Shown here one piece after another: positions 8,514 to 17,960 of a DNA stretch of 64,000 nucleotides; positions within the stretch are counted from its first letter, which is position 1, and every line of letters begins with the position of its first letter. The stretch is from Pseudarthrobacter sp. GA104 (GTDB lineage: Bacteria > Actinomycetota > Actinomycetes > Actinomycetales > Micrococcaceae). The translations under genes were made by a program, and so were the position numbers. Under the pieces are notes generated by a model. That model saw nothing but the letters and a program-made list of their open reading frames with translations, did no database searches and had not been told where the DNA came from. The stretch is taken from contig NZ_WOWL01000001.1 in NCBI RefSeq assembly GCF_009741265.1, positions 124,001 to 188,000 of the forward strand. Reading direction: 5' to 3'.

Positions 8514-9491
8514 ATGCACAACACCGGCAAGCCAAACCCTCCACAGCGGGTGCTGGACGTCGTCGTCATCGGCGAAGCCCTCACCGACGTCATCACCACC
8601 CCCAATGGCACCACAGAACACCCGGGCGGGTCACCGGGCAACGTCGCCTACGGCCTGGCCCGCCTGGGAGTCAGCACCGGACTGCTCACCTCAATCGGCG
8701 CGGACCGCCGCGGGCACGCACTCGAAACACACCTGGCCGGCGCCGGCGTGACGCTCCTGCCCGGCTCCCGCCCACTGGAGAGAACCTCGACGGCGACCGC
8801 CACCATCGCCCACGACGGCTCAGCCAGCTACGCCTTCGACATCACCTGGGATATCGAACCACAAGACTATGCGCTCACGCCGCCCAAGATCCTTCACACC
8901 GGGTCAATCGCAAGCTTCCTGTCACCGGGCGCCGGAAAGATCAAAACCCTTCTCCAGCAACTCCGCACCGAGTGCACCACCACCTACGACCCCAACATCC
9001 GGCCCGCCCTGCTCGGAACCCACACAGAAGCACGGCACACCTTCGAAGAACTCGTACACCTCACCAACGTCGTCAAACTCAGCGATGAAGACGCCCAATG
9101 GCTCTACCCGGGTAAAGACCCCGAAGAAACCGCCACACACCTCCTGAACCTGGGAGCGGAACTGGTGATCATCACCAGAGGCTCATCCGGCTCACTTCTC
9201 GCAACCCCTTCCGCTGCCCTCAGCATCCCGGCGGTCAAGTGCTCTGTCGTTGACACCATCGGCGCCGGCGACTCCTACATGTCCGCCCTGATCCTCGGGC
9301 TCCTCACCCACGGAACCAACAGCCCCGCCCCTTCCGCCCTCAACCAACTGGGACGCATGGCAGCCGCCGCGGCCGCAATCACCGTATCCCGGGCCGGCGC
9401 CAAGCCACCCACCGGAAACGAACTCCGCACCCAACTCGAAACGCAGTCCCAGCCGCACTCACCCGTAGGACACCCACTGAGCATGCCGTAA
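8514..9491 (+). CDS. PfkB-family fructokinase
   Basis: The 325-residue protein has the PfkB N-terminal glycine motif (HPGGSPGNVAYGLARLGV, residues 36-53) and the C-terminal DTIGAGDSY motif at 247-255, with Asp253 the likely catalytic base. An AAGGAA site lies 9 bases before the ATG. It follows the GH32 gene, so phosphorylation of liberated fructose to fructose 6-phosphate is the most likely reaction. It is the last gene of the operon; repeat unit B begins about 150 bp downstream. Confidence 0.88.
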   Translation: MHNTGKPNPPQRVLDVVVIGEALTDVITTPNGTTEHPGGSPGNVAYGLARLGVSTGLLTSIGADRRGHALETHLAGAGVTLLPGSRPLERTSTATATIAHDGSASYAFDITWDIEPQDYALTPPKILHTGSIASFLSPGAGKIKTLLQQLRTECTTTYDPNIRPALLGTHTEARHTFEELVHLTNVVKLSDEDAQWLYPGKDPEETATHLLNLGAELVIITRGSSGSLLATPSAALSIPAVKCSVVDTIGAGDSYMSALILGLLTHGTNSPAPSALNQLGRMAAAAAAITVSRAGAKPPTGNELRTQLETQSQPHSPVGHPLSMP

Positions 9492-9637
9492 GCATTCAAA
9501 CCAGGAGTTCTTCAAGTCCCGACACCTCGAACGGGCCCAAGGGTTTCGCAGATAGGGCACACCCCAACCTGACATCACGCGTCCGAGCGCGCCAGGTGTG
9601 TGAGCCGGGCACGTACATGTTCCTAAAGCAGACGTAG

Positions 9638-10140
9638 GTGTGGACACTGTCCACACCCCCTTTGGCAGGCCAAATGGAGCACCCCGAGCTCGCGTGACGC
9701 CAGCGAGCAGCCTTCCAAGAAAGCTTTGCGCCAGAATCGGCCCGGTCATGAGGTCCCCGCTCCCCCGGACCATGAACTGGTGTTGGCCACTCCCGACCAA
9801 CCCGACAGAACCGGAACGAGGAACCGCAGAAACCCCACCTCAGCAGGCGGAACACCCACCAGCCAGGGACTTGAACCCGCCACCCCACACACCTGAATAG
9901 GCTCCGCGGCAGCCAGGCCACAGCCCGCGCATCTAGCATCAGAGGGACGCCACCACAAGCCATGTCAACACGTTAAAGCAAAATCGCCTCTGACGAGGAA
10001 AAACGTCGTGCCCGAGGTGGGACTCGAACTGCATCCTCCTTCCTGAAAACACTGGCAACCCGCGAAAACATACGGAATCCGGACCGATCGTGAGCCTGTG
10101 CCACCCAATCCGAACCGAAAAGCGTGGACCATGTCCGCAT
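9638..10140 (+). repeat. 0.5-kb direct repeat, unit B
   Basis: The unit is 503 bp, bounded by GTGTGGACACTGTCCACAC (9638-9656) and a decayed version (10122-10140). It contains a conserved block at about 9765-9960, including cttgaacccgccacccc (tRNA T-loop-like on the minus strand), and the 22-base tRNA-3'-end-like stretch at 10008-10029. Similarity to units C and D also extends about 15 bases to the left (taaagcagac). The first 110 bases after the left palindrome differ between units. No gene is visible in it. Confidence 0.85.
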
Positions 10141-10353
10141 CCTCCTTCGACCCCTCCACGCAGCAGGGCACTTTCGCGCCAGCCCCCGGAACCTGCAACT
10201 TTCCTCGCTAGGTGGATCCCCCTGAGCAGCTAGCGAAGTTCTCAAGCCCAATGCCGTTCCCCCACGTTGCACTCCAGCCCTTCAAACCCACTGCCGGCCC
10301 TCCACAGGACGAAGCTCCAACGCAACTCGGAAGGGTCGATTCTTCACCACGCC

Positions 10354-10444
10354 TTGACAGACGTGGTGTGTATCACGCAGTATTTTTATCGATACAAACA
10401 TAAGGCTAATGATGCGGCGTCAGGGCGGACGGAGGTGAAGGATG
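10354..10444 (+). promoter_or_regulatory. Orphan promoter, operator and ribosome binding site
   Basis: TTGACA at 10354-10359, a CAGTAT-like -10 element, and ATCGATACAA at 10388-10397 (reverse complement of the LacI-2 operators at 11562 and 11581) are followed by GGAGGTGAAGG directly before an ATG at 10442. The frame after that ATG runs antisense through lacI-2 and does not look like a gene. It appears to be the start of an operon whose coding sequence was lost, or an additional operator for looping. Confidence 0.5.
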
Positions 10445-10492
10445 AAAGAGCTGACATGCGATTTGCAAGGTTTTCATCCCAGAGCTCTGTCA

Positions 10493-11503
10493 TCAGTTCG
10501 CGGCGGTCGATTCACGGGCTATGACACGGGCGGAGCTCACGAATTCAGCAGGCTCCCGGCTGGGCGCTTCGCCGGCAATTCTCCGCACCAGCAGTTTGAC
10601 TGCCATTCGGGCCATCTCAGCGCTGTCCGGGTCAACGGTGGAGAGGGTGGGCATGCTGTACTGGCCCTCCACCAGATTGTCGAAGCCGATGACTTTGACG
10701 TCGTCAGGAACACGGAGTTTGGCCTCATGGAGGGCGCGGAGCGCACCAAGGGCTACGGTGTCGGTGGCGCAGAACAACCCGTCGAAACCGATCCCGGATT
10801 CGATGAGGCGGTCGACGGCTTCGTGCCCACCCTTCAAGGTGAACTCATTGATCGTGACGTGCAGCGACGGGTCGCCATTGATTCCTGCGGCCGCCAGCGC
10901 CTGCTGGTAGCCGGTGTAGCGGAGCGAGGAGGCATCGGGGTCGGTACCCATGGGACCCATGACGGCTGCAATGCGGCGGCAGCCGCGTTCGATCAAATGA
11001 GCGGTGGCGGCCTTCGCTCCTTCCACGTTGTCCATGGCGACGTGGTCGACCGGTCCGGAGAATATACGTTCGCCCAGGATTACGACCGGGTAGTCGACGC
11101 GCAGCATGTTGGCATCACCGGCGCTCAGGCCGACCGTGCTGAGGATGAGTCCGTCGTACATGCGGTTGCGGGACAGTGCCAGGGCATTGATTTCGTTTTC
11201 CCTGCTACGGCCGGTCTGCTCGACGAGGACGCGGAGGTTATAGGCCGCAGCTTCCTCAATAATCCGCGTCGCGAACTGCCCCCAGTAGGGGCGGTCAAAT
11301 TCCGCGACTGCGAGTCCGATGGTGAAGGTCCGGCCGGCACGCAGATTCCGCGCGGCATGGTTTACACGGTAGTCCAGCTCCTCCATCGCCTTGACTACCT
11401 TGGCTCGGGTACTGCTTTTCACGTGCGGGTGGTCGTTGAGGACATTCGAGACGGTCATAGGCGAAACTCCAGCAGCCTTTGCCACATCCTGAATGGTTGC
11501 CAT
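10493..11503 (-). CDS. LacI-family transcriptional regulator of the GH43 operon
   Basis: The start at 11503 (MATIQDVAKAAGVSPMTVSN) has GAAGGAAG upstream; an ATG six codons earlier is possible. The 336-residue protein has the LacI helix-turn-helix at residues 3-22 and the hinge region ending in NHAARNLRAGRT, then the sugar-binding effector domain with IGFDN. It is divergent from the GH43 gene, with two operator-like repeats between. Repression of the GH43 operon, released by an imported pentose or oligosaccharide, is likely. Confidence 0.9.
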   Translation of the reverse strand: MATIQDVAKAAGVSPMTVSNVLNDHPHVKSSTRAKVVKAMEELDYRVNHAARNLRAGRTFTIGLAVAEFDRPYWGQFATRIIEEAAAYNLRVLVEQTGRSRENEINALALSRNRMYDGLILSTVGLSAGDANMLRVDYPVVILGERIFSGPVDHVAMDNVEGAKAATAHLIERGCRRIAAVMGPMGTDPDASSLRYTGYQQALAAAGINGDPSLHVTINEFTLKGGHEAVDRLIESGIGFDGLFCATDTVALGALRALHEAKLRVPDDVKVIGFDNLVEGQYSMPTLSTVDPDSAEMARMAVKLLVRRIAGEAPSREPAEFVSSARVIARESTAAN

Positions 11504-11561
11504 CGTCTTCCTTCTTCCCATCGCAATTCGACCTGTCTTCCGATCAGCGTACGCCAAAGAC

Positions 11562-11590
11562 TTGTATCGATCCACAATACTTGTATCGAT
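11562..11590. promoter_or_regulatory. Tandem operator-like repeats for LacI-2
   Basis: TTGTATCGAT occurs at 11562-11571 and again at 11581-11590, spaced 19 bases start to start, with the second extended by AAAAA exactly as in the inverted copy near 10383-10397. The TATCGAT core has the central CG typical of LacI operators. They sit between divergent lacI-2 and the GH43 gene. Confidence 0.65.
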
Positions 11591-11611
11591 AAAAAATGTA
11601 AGGAGAATCCT

Positions 11612-12544
11612 TTGGACCACTTCGACGGCGACCCTGCCGTACCGGCACTAATTGAGGGCTACTACGCGGACCCGCACCTATGCGTCTTCGACGGCAAGTA
11701 CTTTCTGTACCCCACTACCGACGGCAGCAATGAATGGGGAGCCACGTCCTTCCGGGCCTTTTCCTCCCCGGACCTGGTCGAGTGGACCGATCACGGGGTC
11801 GTTTTCTCGTTGCCTGACCACACACGCTGGGCGGAGGCACATGCGTGGGCTCCCGCCGTCGCCGAACGGGATGGCCGCTACTTCCTTTACTACACGGCGG
11901 AGCAGGAGAACATTGGTGTGGCTGTGGCCTCGTCGCCGACCGGACCGTTTGAGGACCTGGGAAGGCCGCTGATTGCAGAGGGCGATTTCCCCGGCCGGGC
12001 CATCGATCCGAACATTTTTATCGACGACGACGGCAGGGCCTACCTCTGCTGGGGCAACAGCGTCGCCCACACGGTGCCCCTGAAGGAGGACATGGTCTCC
12101 TTCAATCCCTCTGACGTGATCTCCTGGATTCCCACCGGCTTCCGCGAGGCGGTCAACATCCACCGGCGGGGGAATGTCTACTACCTCTCCTGGTCGGAAA
12201 ACGACACCCGCGACGAAAACTACCGGGTCAGCTACGCCACTTCCACCAGCCCCTTCGGACCATGGACAGACCGAGGGGTGCTCCTGGAGAGGGCTCCCCG
12301 CCGGGGCATCCAGGCAACCGGACACCACTCCATCGTCAGGATCCCGCACAGCGACGAATGGCTCATCACCTACCACCGCTTTGCCATCCCCGGCGGGACC
12401 GGCTACCGCCGGGAACTGGCTATCGATCCGTTGGTCCACACCGTCGACGGCCTGCTCCAAAAGGTCATTCCCTCCCGCGAACCGCTCGTGAGGGACCTGG
12501 CCGTCTATCGCACAAAATCCGAAAACGCATCAAAACAGCACTAG
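11612..12544 (+). CDS. Glycoside hydrolase family 43 protein
   Basis: The gene starts at TTG 11612, 6 bases after AAGGAG; upstream in-frame sequence is antisense to lacI-2 and was excluded. The 310-residue product begins with the GH43 pattern GYYADPHLCVFDGKYFLYPT, whose Asp is the general-base candidate, and HAWAPAVAERDGRYFLYYTA follows, as in family 43 arabinosidases and xylosidases. There is no signal peptide, so it likely acts on imported oligosaccharides. Exact substrate (arabinan, xylan or galactan fragments) is not deducible. A binding-protein gene follows after 13 bases. Confidence 0.85.
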   Translation: MDHFDGDPAVPALIEGYYADPHLCVFDGKYFLYPTTDGSNEWGATSFRAFSSPDLVEWTDHGVVFSLPDHTRWAEAHAWAPAVAERDGRYFLYYTAEQENIGVAVASSPTGPFEDLGRPLIAEGDFPGRAIDPNIFIDDDGRAYLCWGNSVAHTVPLKEDMVSFNPSDVISWIPTGFREAVNIHRRGNVYYLSWSENDTRDENYRVSYATSTSPFGPWTDRGVLLERAPRRGIQATGHHSIVRIPHSDEWLITYHRFAIPGGTGYRRELAIDPLVHTVDGLLQKVIPSREPLVRDLAVYRTKSENASKQH

Positions 12545-12557
12545 AAAGGCACCTGCC

Positions 12558-13829
12558 ATGCTTCACCACACAAACAGCCCGCAGCGCCGTCGGAAAACCT
12601 CCCTGCGCCTGGCCGCCCTCGGCGCAGTAGTCGCAGCCGCGGCCGCACTGACGGGGTGCGGTTCCTCCGGGGGCTCCGGCTCGGACAACACGGTCAGCTT
12701 CTACTCCTGGGACAACGAAGCGGGCATGAAGCCGCTCCTGGAAGAGTTTAAGAAACAGAACCCCTCGATTGACCTCAAGGTCTCTTACGGCACTCCGGTC
12801 CAGGGATACATCTCGACCTTGCAGACCCGCATTAACAGCGGAACTGCTGCCGATGTGTTCATCATTACCGCCGAGAACAAAACCGAAATCATGGAAGGCG
12901 GGTTCGCCAAGGACCTCAGCGGCGAGCCCTGGATCAGCAACATCGCCGACGCTGCCAAAGCCACCTACACCAAAGACGGCAAAGTTTACGGGGCAGCAAC
13001 GTCCTCCTGGGGCGGAGGGATCCTTTACAACAAAGACCTCCTGGCCAAGGTCGGGTTCACGACCCCGCCAAAGACCTGGGACGACTTCCTGGCACTGTGC
13101 AAGAAACTCAAGGACGCCGGCATCACCCCCTTTTATGAACCTGCTGACACCATTCCTGTGAGCCTGGCCGCCCTCGTCGGGCTCCAGAACCAGGCCAGCG
13201 GAGGAACCATGGACGCCGACATCTGGGCCGGAAAGACCTCCTTCGCCAAAACCTGGACCGAGCCATTGGAAGACTGGTCCAGGCTCTTCAGCCAGGGCCT
13301 GGTATCCCCCAGTGTCGCCGGACTGACAGGGGACCAGATCACTTCCGAGTTCCAGCGGGGCTCTGTGGCGATGATCAGCACCGGCTCGTGGGCACTGGGA
13401 AGCATCCAGAAGGCCGCGCCGGACATGAAGCTGGAGTTCATGCCGGTCCCCGGCGACTCCGCCACATACTGGGCTGGGGCCGTCTCACCCGGATACGCGA
13501 TCAATGCCAAGGCTAAGAACCCGACCGGGGCCGAAAAGCTCGTGGAGTTCCTCCAGAGCAAGACCGCAGTAGAGATCTATCAGAAGCAGAATGCCGCCAT
13601 CACGACGACCAAGGACTTCACTCCGCAGCTCGATCCTGCCTTGGATGCCATGGTCCCGGCAGTGCGCGAAGGCAATTTCTACCTTCCCCAGGTCACCTGG
13701 CCCACGAACTCTGCAGCCCTGAACAGTGAGACCGTCTCCCTGCTGCAGCAGCTCATCCAGGGCCAGACCACTCCTGAGAAGGTCGCATCGGCACTTGACG
13801 CGAAGCTGGCGGCGCTCCAAGGCAAGTAG
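12558..13829 (+). CDS. Extracellular sugar-binding lipoprotein, CUT1 family
   Basis: This 423-residue protein has a basic N-terminus, a hydrophobic segment and a lipobox (LTGC, Cys34), then a family 1 solute-binding domain (FYSWDNEAGMKPLLEEFKKQ). AGAAAGG precedes the ATG. It lies between a GH43 gene and two permease genes and should capture the oligosaccharide these enzymes degrade. A GC-rich hairpin follows its stop, as after the binding protein of the fructan operon. Confidence 0.88.
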   Translation: MLHHTNSPQRRRKTSLRLAALGAVVAAAAALTGCGSSGGSGSDNTVSFYSWDNEAGMKPLLEEFKKQNPSIDLKVSYGTPVQGYISTLQTRINSGTAADVFIITAENKTEIMEGGFAKDLSGEPWISNIADAAKATYTKDGKVYGAATSSWGGGILYNKDLLAKVGFTTPPKTWDDFLALCKKLKDAGITPFYEPADTIPVSLAALVGLQNQASGGTMDADIWAGKTSFAKTWTEPLEDWSRLFSQGLVSPSVAGLTGDQITSEFQRGSVAMISTGSWALGSIQKAAPDMKLEFMPVPGDSATYWAGAVSPGYAINAKAKNPTGAEKLVEFLQSKTAVEIYQKQNAAITTTKDFTPQLDPALDAMVPAVREGNFYLPQVTWPTNSAALNSETVSLLQQLIQGQTTPEKVASALDAKLAALQGK

Positions 13830-13840
13830 CACTCCGAAGG

Positions 13841-13867
13841 GCCGGCGGCGACAGCAGCGCCGCCGGC
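13841..13867 (+). terminator. Intercistronic hairpin after the second binding-protein gene
   Basis: A perfect 10-bp stem (GCCGGCGGCG and its complement at 13858-13867) has a 7-base loop and no T-tract. Permease genes continue downstream, so partial termination or mRNA stabilisation of the binding-protein segment is more likely than full termination. Confidence 0.6.
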
Positions 13868-13894
13868 TCTCTTCCTCAGAAAGGCAGCTTTACC

Positions 13895-14860
13895 TTGGCA
13901 CTCTCCACAACCCCCGAGCTTCAGCCACTGCAGCCAGTGCAACCGCAACAGAGCAGCAAGAGGACAAAGCCCCGGAAGCGGACGCACCGGCTCTCCGTCA
14001 CATCCTGGGTCTTCATGGCCCCCATCGCCGTGGTATTCGTCGTGCTCTACGTCATCCCGATGTCCCAGTCGCTCTACTACAGCTTCACCGACTTCAACGG
14101 ATACACCAGCAACCCCAAATTCATCGGCTTCGACAACTATGCGGAGCTCTTCAAGGACCCGTCGATGCTCTCGGCGCTCGGCTACACCATCTTCTACGCG
14201 GTCTCCACCACCATCCTGGTCACGGTGACCGCCATCCCCCTGGCGCTGACACTGAACCGGAAATTCTTCGGCCGCAACCTCGTCCGCTCGGCATTCTTCT
14301 TCCCGGCAGTTCCCAGCGTGGCCATCCTGGGCCTGGTGTGGGGCTTCATCCTCAACCCCCTCGGCTCCGGCGTCCTGAACAGCATCATCCACTCGCTCAC
14401 GGGACTCGGTCCCATCCCGTGGCTCTCCGACAGCACGCTCGCCCAGCTCTCCACGGTGGCCGTCACCATCTGGGCGCTCACGGGCTGGCACGCGGTGCTG
14501 TACCTCGCCTACCTGCAGGCAATCCCCGCAGACTACTACGAAGTCTCCAAGATCGACGGCGCGAGCAGCTGGCAGAGCTTCCGCTACATCACCCTTCCGC
14601 TGCTGATCCCGGCCATGGCGGTCAGCCAGCTGCTGCTAATGACCAATGGCCTCAAAGTCTTCGACCTGCCGTTCACCCTCACCCGTGGCGGCCCCGGCTT
14701 CTCCACCAGAACCCTCACCCAGTCCCTCATCGAGGACGGCATCGCCCAGTCACGCGTCGGGGCTGCCTCAGCCCTCGCCGTCCTCTTCCTTATCGTCGTC
14801 GGCCTCGTCGTGCTGGGCCAGATGGCCCTCTCGAACGCACTTCAAAGGAAATACTCATGA
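13895..14860 (+). CDS. ABC sugar transporter permease, MalF-like
   Basis: The start is TTG at 13895 behind AGAAAGG. The 321-residue protein has a hydrophilic N-terminus, about six membrane segments and the EAA loop (EVSKIDGASSWQSFRYITLP). It resembles CUT1 permeases of the MalF/UgpA type. Its stop overlaps the start of the partner permease by 4 bases. No ATPase gene lies nearby. Confidence 0.88.
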   Translation: MALSTTPELQPLQPVQPQQSSKRTKPRKRTHRLSVTSWVFMAPIAVVFVVLYVIPMSQSLYYSFTDFNGYTSNPKFIGFDNYAELFKDPSMLSALGYTIFYAVSTTILVTVTAIPLALTLNRKFFGRNLVRSAFFFPAVPSVAILGLVWGFILNPLGSGVLNSIIHSLTGLGPIPWLSDSTLAQLSTVAVTIWALTGWHAVLYLAYLQAIPADYYEVSKIDGASSWQSFRYITLPLLIPAMAVSQLLLMTNGLKVFDLPFTLTRGGPGFSTRTLTQSLIEDGIAQSRVGAASALAVLFLIVVGLVVLGQMALSNALQRKYS

Positions 14861-15675
14861 CCAAGACCCGGCACGCCCTGACGTCCGTCCTCATGATCAT
14901 GCTCGCCGGCCTCATGAGCGTCCCCTTCTACTACATCGTCGTCAACACGTTCAAAACCCAGCAGGAAACCACCAACAGCCCGCTCGCGCTTCCCACAACC
15001 TGGGTCCTGGACAACTACATCAAGGTCTTCGAAGGCACCCAGATCCTCCAAAGCCTGATGAACACGGTGTATGTCACGGCCATCTCCATCTTCCTGATGC
15101 TCGCGATCGGGTCACTCGCCGCATTCGGCCAAATCACCGGCCGGAGCCGCGTCTCCCAAATCATCGGGGCAGTCCTCATCGCCGCGTTCATCATCCCTGG
15201 ACAGGCCACCCTTGTCCCGCTGTACCGGATGCTCGTCGGGGTACGCCTGGTGGACTCCCTCGAAGGGCTGATCGTGATCTACACCTGCGGGTCCATTTTC
15301 TGCTACTACCTCATCCTCGGTTACATGCGGACCATCCCGGCAGAGGTCCTCGAGGCCGCCAGAATTGACGGGGCCGGGCCCTTCCGCATCTACTGGATGA
15401 TTGTCCTGCCCCTCATCCGGCCCATCCTGGTCACCGTCGGGGTGTTCCAGACCATGTGGGTCTGGAATGACTTCATCACCCCGAACGTGTTCATCAGTTC
15501 GGAAGACAAACAAACCCTGGTCCTGCAGGTCTACTCCGCTGTGGGGCAGTTCACCACCGACTGGCCGTCCTTCATGACCCTGACCGTCATCGTCCTGATC
15601 CCAATGGTGGTGTTCTTTATCTTCATGCAGCGGCACATCGTCAGTGGACTCGTCAGCGGAAGCGTCAAGGGATGA
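14857..15675 (+). CDS. ABC sugar transporter permease, MalG-like
   Basis: The ATG at 14857 overlaps the preceding stop (ATGA) and has AAAGGAA upstream, giving 272 residues. Six hydrophobic segments and the EAA loop (EAARIDGAGPFRIYWMIVLP) identify a MalG/UgpE-type CUT1 permease, ending with the usual QRHIVSGLVSGSVKG. It pairs with the MalF-like protein and overlaps the following GH43 gene by 4 bases, so all are one transcription unit. Confidence 0.9.
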   Translation: MTKTRHALTSVLMIMLAGLMSVPFYYIVVNTFKTQQETTNSPLALPTTWVLDNYIKVFEGTQILQSLMNTVYVTAISIFLMLAIGSLAAFGQITGRSRVSQIIGAVLIAAFIIPGQATLVPLYRMLVGVRLVDSLEGLIVIYTCGSIFCYYLILGYMRTIPAEVLEAARIDGAGPFRIYWMIVLPLIRPILVTVGVFQTMWVWNDFITPNVFISSEDKQTLVLQVYSAVGQFTTDWPSFMTLTVIVLIPMVVFFIFMQRHIVSGLVSGSVKG

Positions 15676-16643
15676 CCGAACACCCGGCCGGCTACCTCTT
15701 CGCCTACTTCACCTCCGCTACCGAGGCCGACGGGGAACAAGTACGTTTCGCACTGAGCACCGGCTCCAGCCCCCTCAACTGGACGATCCTCAATGACGGC
15801 AGCCCGATCCTCGACTCCACGGTCGGTGAGCAGGGCGCAAGGGACCCCTTCGTGCTCCGTGCGGCCGGCCTGCCAGGCGAGAGCGCCAGCTACTACCTCC
15901 TGGCCACCGACCTCTGTATCGCCAGGAGGGACCCGGCAACCGCCTGGGAGGACTCAGTCAGAACAGGAAGCCGCTCAATCGTGGTCTGGGAAAGCGACGA
16001 CCTAATGTCATGGACTCACCCGCGTCTCGTAGAAGTCGCCCCGCCAAATGCCGGCAACGCCTGGGCCCCGGAAGCAATCTTCGACAAGGCAAGCGGGACT
16101 TACCTGGTCTACTGGGCCTCCACGCTCCACTCCCCCACGAATGATCCGACCCGCGTCCCCTACCACCGGATGCTCTGCGCCAACACCACCGACTTCAGGA
16201 CATTCACCCCCGCACGCGTCTGGATCGATCGCGGATGGTCAGTCATCGACGCCACCGTCGTCGAAGCTCACGGATTCTTCTACCGATTCAGCAAGGACGA
16301 ACTTTCCGCTGATTCGTCATCACCCGACGCCAAATTCATAACCGCCGAACGCTCCGACACCCTGGACAGCGAGCACTACACCGTCATCGCAACCGGCATC
16401 GGCAAGAACGAACTCGTGCACGGCGAGGGCCCCATCATCGTCCGGGGGCCAGGACCCGGCTCATGGTTCCTCTTTATCGACGAATTCGGCCACCGCCGAT
16501 ACACCGCCTTCACCAGCGACTCGCTCGCATCGAACACTTGGACCCCGATAACGGCCGCCATGCCGCAAGGAGCCAGCCACGGCTCAATCCTCGCCCTCAC
16601 CGCCGAGGAATACACGCAACTCGAACACCTCGCAGACAACTAA
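15672..16643 (+). CDS. Second glycoside hydrolase family 43 protein
   Basis: The 323-residue protein overlaps the permease stop by 4 bases. Repeated propeller-like motifs (GYLFAYFTSA, GARDPFVLRA, NAWAPEAIFDKASGTYLVYWAS, GEGPIIVRG) match GH43 enzymes that act on alpha-L-arabinose- or xylose-containing chains. There is no signal peptide, suggesting cytoplasmic cleavage together with the first GH43. It is the last gene of the operon. Confidence 0.8.
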   Translation: MTEHPAGYLFAYFTSATEADGEQVRFALSTGSSPLNWTILNDGSPILDSTVGEQGARDPFVLRAAGLPGESASYYLLATDLCIARRDPATAWEDSVRTGSRSIVVWESDDLMSWTHPRLVEVAPPNAGNAWAPEAIFDKASGTYLVYWASTLHSPTNDPTRVPYHRMLCANTTDFRTFTPARVWIDRGWSVIDATVVEAHGFFYRFSKDELSADSSSPDAKFITAERSDTLDSEHYTVIATGIGKNELVHGEGPIIVRGPGPGSWFLFIDEFGHRRYTAFTSDSLASNTWTPITAAMPQGASHGSILALTAEEYTQLEHLADN

Positions 16644-16882
16644 AGGACAGCAACGTCTGGTTGGCCACCCGTGCTGGACATGCACAACCTCAGGGTCCCT
16701 GCACAAGCATCACGGTCAAGCCCTGAACAGCAATTCATCTTCATCTTCAGGCTGCGGTGACCCCGGACGTTATCGGAAGAAGCTTGCTGACGGCGGGGAT
16801 AACAGCATGAGAAAATGAGCACATTAACTGTTCTGGCTGGCGAACCGAGGACCAGCACGCCCCACCGCACCCGGAGGCCACG

Positions 16883-17086
16883 ATGAGTGATGATCCTCGC
16901 CTGGCTGCCCGCGCCTTCATCGAATCAGGCGGCCCAACCATTCCGCAAATCTGGCTTAAATACTGGGCACTGGGAGGGACGGCCGACGTCATGGAACTGG
17001 ATGCATTCATCCACGGCATTCCCCTCCTCAGGGGCCTGGAAGTTGAACTTCTAACCCTCGCCCTAAAGGAACTATCGACCGAGTGA
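16883..17086 (+). CDS. Small conserved-looking hypothetical protein
   Basis: A 67-residue acidic frame with GGAGG 7 bases before the ATG and third-position GC bias like real genes. No membrane segment, Cys motif or recognised domain is visible. It lies downstream of the GH43 operon with its own intergenic region of about 240 bp. Function unknown. Confidence 0.55.
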   Translation: MSDDPRLAARAFIESGGPTIPQIWLKYWALGGTADVMELDAFIHGIPLLRGLEVELLTLALKELSTE

Positions 17087-17272
17087 GGTTCCGAGGGCCG
17101 ATCGAACCTTGGGCTGCCCGCCCCTACAGCCGCCTGCCCGCAAAGCCCTACCCCTGCCGGCGCCCAGCAACTGCCTGCCCCAAAACCACCCCGCGGGAAA
17201 CGCGGAGAAACATTCCACAGACGGGCCCATCGGTCCTGCCCGGACCTTGCCCGCTCTGGCAAACTTCCGCCC

Positions 17273-17512
17273 ATGCGGTACTTCCTTGAATACGCAACCG
17301 ACCAGGGAGTCGGCCGCTTCGCGGTTGAAGGCACAAATCTTTGTGACGCGCTCACAAAGGCCCGGGCAGCCCTGCAGGGTTTGGATTGCACTCGTGCCGC
17401 CCTGCGCCACACCGCACGCCCACGTCCAACCTCCGGTGAAGGGCAGGCCCTCGCCCTTTACACGCGTACCGAAGGCTGGAAGATCCAAGGATCGCAGCCC
17501 GTGTCCGAGTAG
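17273..17512 (+). CDS. Small hypothetical protein
   Basis: A 79-residue frame beginning MRYFLEYATDQGVGRFAVEG, with balanced composition and a plausible beta-strand pattern, but a weak ribosome binding site. No family was recognised. It could be a real small gene of the accessory module; overlapping frames on both strands keep confidence modest. Confidence 0.4.
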   Translation: MRYFLEYATDQGVGRFAVEGTNLCDALTKARAALQGLDCTRAALRHTARPRPTSGEGQALALYTRTEGWKIQGSQPVSE

Positions 17513-17648
17513 CCGTTAGCGCTGCTTCCCTAAAACCTTTCTCTTCCTTCAAAATGTCCTCAAAGTGCCGCAGTCGGGCAGTGATCCCGTGCTTAGCGAC
17601 CGCCGCCGTTTCCGAGGCGCCCGGCGCCTACGGCCACATGGCTTCGTG

Positions 17649-17960
17649 TCAGAATCCGCGGTTTACAAGGGCCTGGACTATTTGGTTGAGGGTCGGCAAG
17701 CCCGCAAACCCATCAGGAGTGGCGTATAACCTGCAGGCCAGATCGTCAGCTGGTGCGCCGGTCGGGAAAATGTCGGAGCCATCGACAGTGATGGTCGGGG
17801 AACCCGCGAATCCCGTGTCCGGGATGTCCGAGGCCGTGCTCAGCTGTCGCAGCCGCACGGCAATGTAACTGCGTCCCAGCACAGCCAAGGCGGACTCAAG
17901 ACGTTCCAAAGCTCTAACGGTATTGGGGCACTGGTCGATGTGCAGCAGTTCTATCCTCAT
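17649..17960 (-). CDS. Thioredoxin-fold-like small protein
   Basis: Starting at ATG 17960 the protein is 103 residues: MRIELLHIDQCPNTVRALER, then a GSPTITVDGSDIF segment with the cis-Pro-like SPT seen in thioredoxin folds. The usual CXXC is reduced to a single Cys (CPNT). Such proteins in actinobacteria sit near mercury or redox genes, but here there is no such neighbour. The fold is inferred from pattern; the role is unknown. Confidence 0.6.
   Translation of the reverse strand: MRIELLHIDQCPNTVRALERLESALAVLGRSYIAVRLRQLSTASDIPDTGFAGSPTITVDGSDIFPTGAPADDLACRLYATPDGFAGLPTLNQIVQALVNRGF

Noticed and set aside
9861..9900. Complete tRNA around the cttgaacccgccacccc block in the repeat units
   Set aside because: The T-stem does not pair beyond three bases and no proper anticodon arm forms.
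10442..11611. The first 390 codons of a 700-codon plus-strand frame joined to GH43
   Set aside because: This part is antisense to the well-supported lacI-2 gene. The GH43 protein begins at TTG 11612 with a good ribosome binding site.
13726..14856. Long N-terminal extension of the MalG-like permease frame
   Set aside because: It is out of frame with and overlaps the binding-protein and MalF-like genes. The ATGA overlap at 14857 gives the normal start.
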